Source: CALEMW01 sp964343835 (GTDB lineage: Bacteria; Krumholzibacteriota; Krumholzibacteriia; LZORAL124-64-63). Taken from it: 64,000 bases of DNA. Shown here in pieces: positions 60,570-64,000 of the stretch. Where the stretch lies: contig CAYFKR010000011.1 of NCBI GenBank assembly GCA_964343835.1, positions 54,669-118,668 of the forward strand. Direction: 5' to 3'. The translations under genes and the position numbers were made by a program. Numbering within the stretch: position 1 is the first letter of the stretch; each line of letters opens with the position of its first letter. Below the pieces are notes generated by a model. The model ran no database searches and was not told the origin of the DNA. It saw nothing but the letters and a program-made list of their open reading frames with translations.

Positions 60570-61130
60570 ATGACCCGCTTCGCCTCCACCCTGTTGCTGT
60601 TCCTGACGCTCGCCGCCGTTGCCCTTGCGTCGTCCGCGGCCCCCACCGACCGCGTCCCCGTCCCCATCGACCTGATCGACGTGGGTGACGGCGACACCGT
60701 CACCATCCACTGGCCCGACCGCGACGCCGAGCGCGTGCGCATCCTGGGCATCGACACCCCCGAAGTGGCCCACCCCGGCATGGGCTGGTACGAGGACCAG
60801 CCGTTCGGGCGCGAGGCCAGCGCCTTCGCCAAGGGCGTGTTCGTGATGGCCGACCACGTGGAACTGCTCCGCGCCGGCGAGCCCGACGGCTACGGCCGCA
60901 CGCTGGGCTACCTGTTCGTGAACGGCCGGAACTTCTCGGTGCTGATGATCGAGGCGGGGCTGGCGGTGGAGACGGTCAACCATTACGGGGACAACGGGCT
61001 GCCCGAGGAAGCGGCGGCGGTGCTGGAGGCTGCGGGGAAGGTGGGGCCGGTGGCTTTCGATGAGCCGTACAGGTTCAGGCGGAGGATGCGGGAGATGAAG
61101 GAGTGGAGGGAGCAGAACGGGGGGCACTGA
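60570..61130 (+). CDS. Secreted thermonuclease (SNase family)
   Basis: A 186-residue exported nuclease. After a signal peptide, DLIDVGDGDTVTIHW, RVRILGIDTPE, FGREASAFAK and DGYGRTLGYLFV give the catalytic Arg-Glu-Arg set and the calcium-binding Asp of staphylococcal-type nucleases, and FNVLMIEAGLA-like (FSVLMIEAGLA) the conserved helix. It cuts DNA or RNA outside the cytoplasm. GGGAG precedes the ATG at 60570. Convergent with the cytochrome gene 18 nt away. Confidence 0.9.
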   Translation: MTRFASTLLLFLTLAAVALASSAAPTDRVPVPIDLIDVGDGDTVTIHWPDRDAERVRILGIDTPEVAHPGMGWYEDQPFGREASAFAKGVFVMADHVELLRAGEPDGYGRTLGYLFVNGRNFSVLMIEAGLAVETVNHYGDNGLPEEAAAVLEAAGKVGPVAFDEPYRFRRRMREMKEWREQNGGH

Positions 61131-61148
61131 GCCCCCCGCCCGAGCGGG

Positions 61149-61874
61149 TCACTCCCCCAACGATTCCAGCACCATCGCCGCCCGCCGATTCCGCGGCTCC
61201 AGCTCCAGCGCCTTCTCCAGGCTCGCCCGCGCCCCGGCCGTGTCGCCCGACTCGGCCTGGGCCATCCCCAACCCGGTCCATGCGCTGGTCGATGCCGGGA
61301 ACAGCTCCGTGTTGTGTCGGTGGATCGCGACGACGCCCTCGGCATCGCCCGCGGCCTCGGCGGCGGCGGCCAGGTCCCACAGCGCCCGCTCATCCATGAA
61401 GTCGAAGACGCCCCTCCCGAACCACTCCTCCTTGAGCTCTGCTCGTCGGGCCACGGCCGCCTCGAGGCCTCCATCGGCGTAGGCGGCTGTCAGTTCTTCG
61501 GTGAGAGTCGAGGGAATGGGCCGGCCGCGGTGGCAGGTGGCGCAGTTCGCGGCTGCGGTGCGATCGCCGTCGAGATCGGTGAGGTGCCTGTCGATGGAGC
61601 CCATCATGCGGATCATCTCACGGGCGCGGTCCTTGGCGTGGTTGGCGTCGGAGGCGAAGTCGATGGCCGAGAGCGGGGCGCCCGGCTCGCCGTCGTGGCA
61701 GTGGGTGCAGCGCACGCCGAGGGCCATGGAGTAGCCGCGCATGGCGGCGGCGAGGTCGTCGGCCGGCAGGTCGGCCGGCAGGACCTGCATGTTGTGCAGG
61801 GTGTCGGGCCAGGACCAGCGGGGCTGGGCGGTGGCGGTGGTGGCGAGGAGGGCCAGGAGGAGGAGGGTGCGCAT
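61149..61874 (-). CDS. Reaction-centre-type c cytochrome with TPR-like tail
   Basis: A 241-residue exported dihaem cytochrome. The signal peptide is MRTLLLLALLATTATA. Two CxxCH sites lie at 56-60 (CTHCH) and 111-115 (CATCH) within a stretch (MQVLPADLPADDLAAAMRGY, DFASDANHAKDRAREMIRMM) resembling the photosynthetic reaction-centre cytochrome c subunit family, which has many non-photosynthetic members. The C-terminal about 70 residues are a TPR-like repeat. Likely a periplasmic electron carrier. Confidence 0.88.
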   Translation of the reverse strand: MRTLLLLALLATTATAQPRWSWPDTLHNMQVLPADLPADDLAAAMRGYSMALGVRCTHCHDGEPGAPLSAIDFASDANHAKDRAREMIRMMGSIDRHLTDLDGDRTAAANCATCHRGRPIPSTLTEELTAAYADGGLEAAVARRAELKEEWFGRGVFDFMDERALWDLAAAAEAAGDAEGVVAIHRHNTELFPASTSAWTGLGMAQAESGDTAGARASLEKALELEPRNRRAAMVLESLGE

Positions 61875-62265
61875 GGGGGCTCCGATCTTGATGGGGGTGG
61901 GGGGCAGTATACGGGATTAACATGGTCTTGGTTGCTCCGATTGGTTTTCAGAATATGCCGAGGGTTATCACACGTGGTGCGACCATAACCTGCGTAATAT
62001 CGTCAGTTACCGGACTGGTACCTGCAACATCGCCCCAGCGCATTCCCGAGCGGGACATTTTCGTGGATCGCGCGTGGCTCGACCCGTTCTTTAACCCGAT
62101 CGGGACAACTCCACTCTTCAGCCAAAAACACGTGTATCTTCCACAACTCCTTTGATATCAACATGATATGGCAACCGCCCTGCAACAAACAACCCTATTG
62201 ACACCATCCGCTGTCTACTGTATATTCCTTCGATCACACCACCCCAACCCCCGGGAGACCGGATC
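61875..62265. other. 391-nt intergenic region with AT-richer segment
   Basis: From about 61915 the composition is clearly less GC-rich than the rest of the window. It holds a small GGTTAT/ATAACC repeat (61963-61990), a TTGATATCAA palindrome (62152-62161) and the promoter of the MerR-like gene. No RNA gene recognised; the short open frame at 61922 lacks a ribosome site. Confidence 0.55.
62198..62226 (+). promoter_or_regulatory. Strong sigma70-type promoter for the MerR-VWA pair
   Basis: TTGACA (62198-62203), a 17-base spacer and TATATT (62221-62226). It is nearly consensus and 39 nt before the ATG. Spacing is normal, unlike the stretched spacer of classic MerR-activated promoters. Confidence 0.75.
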
Positions 62266-62910
62266 ATGACGAGCCACCCCGACCGCACCCACACGATGGA
62301 GGACCTGGTCCGCGCCACCGGATTCAGCGCGCGCCAGATCCGCTATTACATCACGCGGAAGCTCGTCCCCGGGGCCGGAGAGCGCGGACCGAACGTCACG
62401 TACGGTCCCGAGACGCTGGAGCGGCTCGAGCTGGTCAAGCGCCTCAAGGACGTCCGGGTGCAGCCCACGGGCCGGCCCCTGACGCTGGAGGAGATCCGGG
62501 TGTCCATCGAGTCCCTCGGCGACGACGGGGCCGCGCAGATGGCGCTCGGCACGGAGCTGACGGTGATCGATACGGATGAGGTGAGGTTGGAGAGTCCGGC
62601 GTTGATGGTGTCGGAAACTCCTCTCGACTGGTGCGACTCACTGCGCCGGCCACGCCTGATGCCCGACCCCGAGCCCCAGGACCTCGCCGACCTCGGCCCC
62701 CTCCTCCGCGACCTCGAGTCCACGCTCTCCGACGTGCTCACCGACGAACCACGGAACGACCGTCCGGCCCCCGCCGCCGCCGAGGAGTGGCGCCGGGTCC
62801 GGATCCCCGACATCGAGATCCAGGTGCGAATACCCGCCGACGCTGAACGCCGGCAACGCCTGGAGCGGATCCGCAGGGTCCTGGAACGACTTCTCGAACG
62901 AGGGAGATAA
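62266..62910 (+). CDS. MerR-like transcriptional regulator
   Basis: A 214-residue protein with a MerR-type N-terminal helix-turn-helix (10-77: TMEDLVRATGFSARQIRYYITRKLVP, then the wing and YGPETLERLELVKRLKD). The remainder lacks metal-binding cysteines; it has an acidic middle and a charged C-terminal helix (about 180-214). It may respond to the VWA protein encoded four bases downstream. GGGAG precedes the ATG. Confidence 0.82.
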   Translation: MTSHPDRTHTMEDLVRATGFSARQIRYYITRKLVPGAGERGPNVTYGPETLERLELVKRLKDVRVQPTGRPLTLEEIRVSIESLGDDGAAQMALGTELTVIDTDEVRLESPALMVSETPLDWCDSLRRPRLMPDPEPQDLADLGPLLRDLESTLSDVLTDEPRNDRPAPAAAEEWRRVRIPDIEIQVRIPADAERRQRLERIRRVLERLLERGR

Positions 62911-62914
62911 GGTC

Positions 62915-64000
62915 ATGACGAACGAGATGAAGAACCCCGTGTTCACCGCCCGCATCGATCGCAGGCTGGTCACCAGGGGCGGCGGCGTGCGCCACGTGCT
63001 GGTGGACGTGCAGGCCCCCGAGATCGAACGCACCGACGACGAGCGCCCTCCCCTGGACGTGGCGCTGGTGATCGACGCGTCGGGGAGCATGAGCGGGGAG
63101 CCGCTGGACGCAGCCAAGCGCGCCGCGGTCGGCTTGCTGGAGGGACTGGGCGAGCGCGACCGGGTGACGGTCGTGTCGTTCGCCGACGAGGTGCTGCGGC
63201 ACGCCGTGTCGAGCCCCGCGGTGGAGCGTCGCGACGAGGTGCGCCGCGCCGTCGACCTGCTCACGACCCGCGGCTGCACCGACCTCCACGGCGGCTGGGC
63301 CGCGGCCCGTGCGATCCTGGTGCGCGACGCCCGCCCCGGCGCCCAGCGCCGCATCGTGATCCTGTCCGACGGCCACGCCAACCGCGGCGTGACCGACCCC
63401 GAGGCCCTGGGCATCGAGGCGGCGGCGGCCCTGGCCGAGGGCATCGCCACCACGAGCGTGGGCATCGGCGACGGCTACAGCACCACCCAGCTCGCCGCCC
63501 TCTGCGAACACGGCGGCGGCGACCTGCACCACGCGGCGCGCCCCGAGGAGATCGTGGAGGTGGTCAACGGCGAACTCGGCCAGATCCTGGCGACGGCGGC
63601 CGAGGCGGTGTCGTTGACGTTCGAGCTGCCGACCGGGGTGACGGCCGAGGCGATGGGCCCCTTCGCCATGCACGATGATCCGGACGGCCCCGTGGTCGAA
63701 CTCGGCAACCTGCTGTCCGGCGCCTCGCGGCGGTTCGTGATGCGGCTGACGCTGCCGGCGTCAGCCGAAGGCGACGTGCGGACGGTGCGGGTGACGCCGC
63801 GGTGGCGGGCGCCCGGGGCCGAGACCGTGACGGTCGGCGCTCCCCTGGACGTGGAGACGTGGACCGTGTCCGCAGAGGAGGCGGCGTGCGAGCCCACCGA
63901 CCCGGACCTGTGCCTGGAGATCGGGCGGGCGTGGCAGCGGGATCTGATCCGGCGGGCGACGCTGCTGGTGGAGGAGTCGGGGCGGGAGGATGCGGCGGGG
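62915..64000 (+). CDS. VWA-domain protein, 5' part (runs off right edge)
   Basis: The first 362 residues. An N-terminal strand region (VFTARIDRRLVTRGGGVRHVLV) leads into a von Willebrand A domain with a complete MIDAS: DASGSMS (about 50), Thr in GCTDLHGG and Asp in LSDGHANRG. No signal peptide is seen, so the protein is likely cytoplasmic. A second beta-rich domain follows. It probably forms a unit with the upstream MerR-like regulator. Confidence 0.85.
   Translation, partial: MTNEMKNPVFTARIDRRLVTRGGGVRHVLVDVQAPEIERTDDERPPLDVALVIDASGSMSGEPLDAAKRAAVGLLEGLGERDRVTVVSFADEVLRHAVSSPAVERRDEVRRAVDLLTTRGCTDLHGGWAAARAILVRDARPGAQRRIVILSDGHANRGVTDPEALGIEAAAALAEGIATTSVGIGDGYSTTQLAALCEHGGGDLHHAARPEEIVEVVNGELGQILATAAEAVSLTFELPTGVTAEAMGPFAMHDDPDGPVVELGNLLSGASRRFVMRLTLPASAEGDVRTVRVTPRWRAPGAETVTVGAPLDVETWTVSAEEAACEPTDPDLCLEIGRAWQRDLIRRATLLVEESGREDAAG

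Noticed and set aside
61922..62155. 77-residue open frame in the AT-richer spacer
   Set aside because: No ribosome site, no recognisable motif, and the region reads as a promoter spacer.

Overview
The window is very GC-rich, Gram-negative-type bacterial chromosome. It has secretin-based type IV pili, outer-membrane-barrel-like proteins, lipoproteins with lipoboxes, periplasmic c-type haem proteins, and secreted proteins ending in a FlgD-Ig/type IX-like tail (NPFNPST ... GLYFYRL). Together with a tricorn-type S41 peptidase, a DUF5916 protein, an M64 peptidase and a C25 (gingipain) relative, this points to the FCB superphylum, perhaps an Eisenbacteria-, Krumholzibacteria- or Latescibacteria-like lineage. 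The phylum is inferred from gene content only. I see no tRNA, rRNA, CRISPR array, insertion sequence or phage gene.

Layout. 1-2.6 kb: 5' part of glnS, a MarR-GNAT regulator and a secreted cysteine-repeat protein, all on the minus strand. 2.7-10.2 kb: a minus-strand chemosensory operon cheA-cheW-mcp-cheB-cheR, whose receptor carries a periplasmic haem-c motif; cheA is broken by a 5-bp tandem duplication. 10.3-13.8 kb: exonuclease III, pyrophosphatase, a methyltransferase and a barrel-like protein. 13.9-15.8 kb: an EAL protein with a replaced catalytic residue and a GGDEF protein with a non-phosphorylatable receiver. 16.0-28.1 kb: a nearly complete type IV pilus locus (pilB-pilC-pilA-minor pilins-pilMN-pilO-pilP-pilQ-pilT-pilD); pilB is interrupted by a single extra base, and one minor pilin ends in 43 consecutive aspartates. 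28.2-49.7 kb: mostly minus-strand metabolic, sensory and secreted proteins (tricorn peptidase, exported Rossmann protein, orphan histidine kinase, aminopropyltransferase-like membrane protein, DUF5916, degenerate C25, M64 peptidase, PlsC), with a plus-strand lipoprotein/serine-hydrolase group. 49.9-61.9 kb: a 2513-residue five-module secreted protein, its coupled small partner, a large lipoprotein, a thermonuclease and a reaction-centre-type cytochrome. 61.9-64 kb: an AT-richer spacer with a textbook sigma70 promoter driving a MerR-like regulator and a VWA protein that runs off the end.

Two signals tie parts together. First, four transcription units (cheA operon, EAL gene, GGDEF gene, pilB operon) each carry TCAA-N15-(8-base element containing CGAT) upstream of the start codon, close to the FliA/sigma28 consensus. 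Chemosensing, c-di-GMP turnover and pili therefore look like one regulon, and PilB has the tandem MshEN motifs expected to bind c-di-GMP. Second, three unrelated-looking small secreted proteins (169, 175 and 179 aa) end in the same tail, WG-[AG]-[VL]-K-x-x-[FY]-R at the exact C-terminus, which looks like an undescribed sorting or processing tag.
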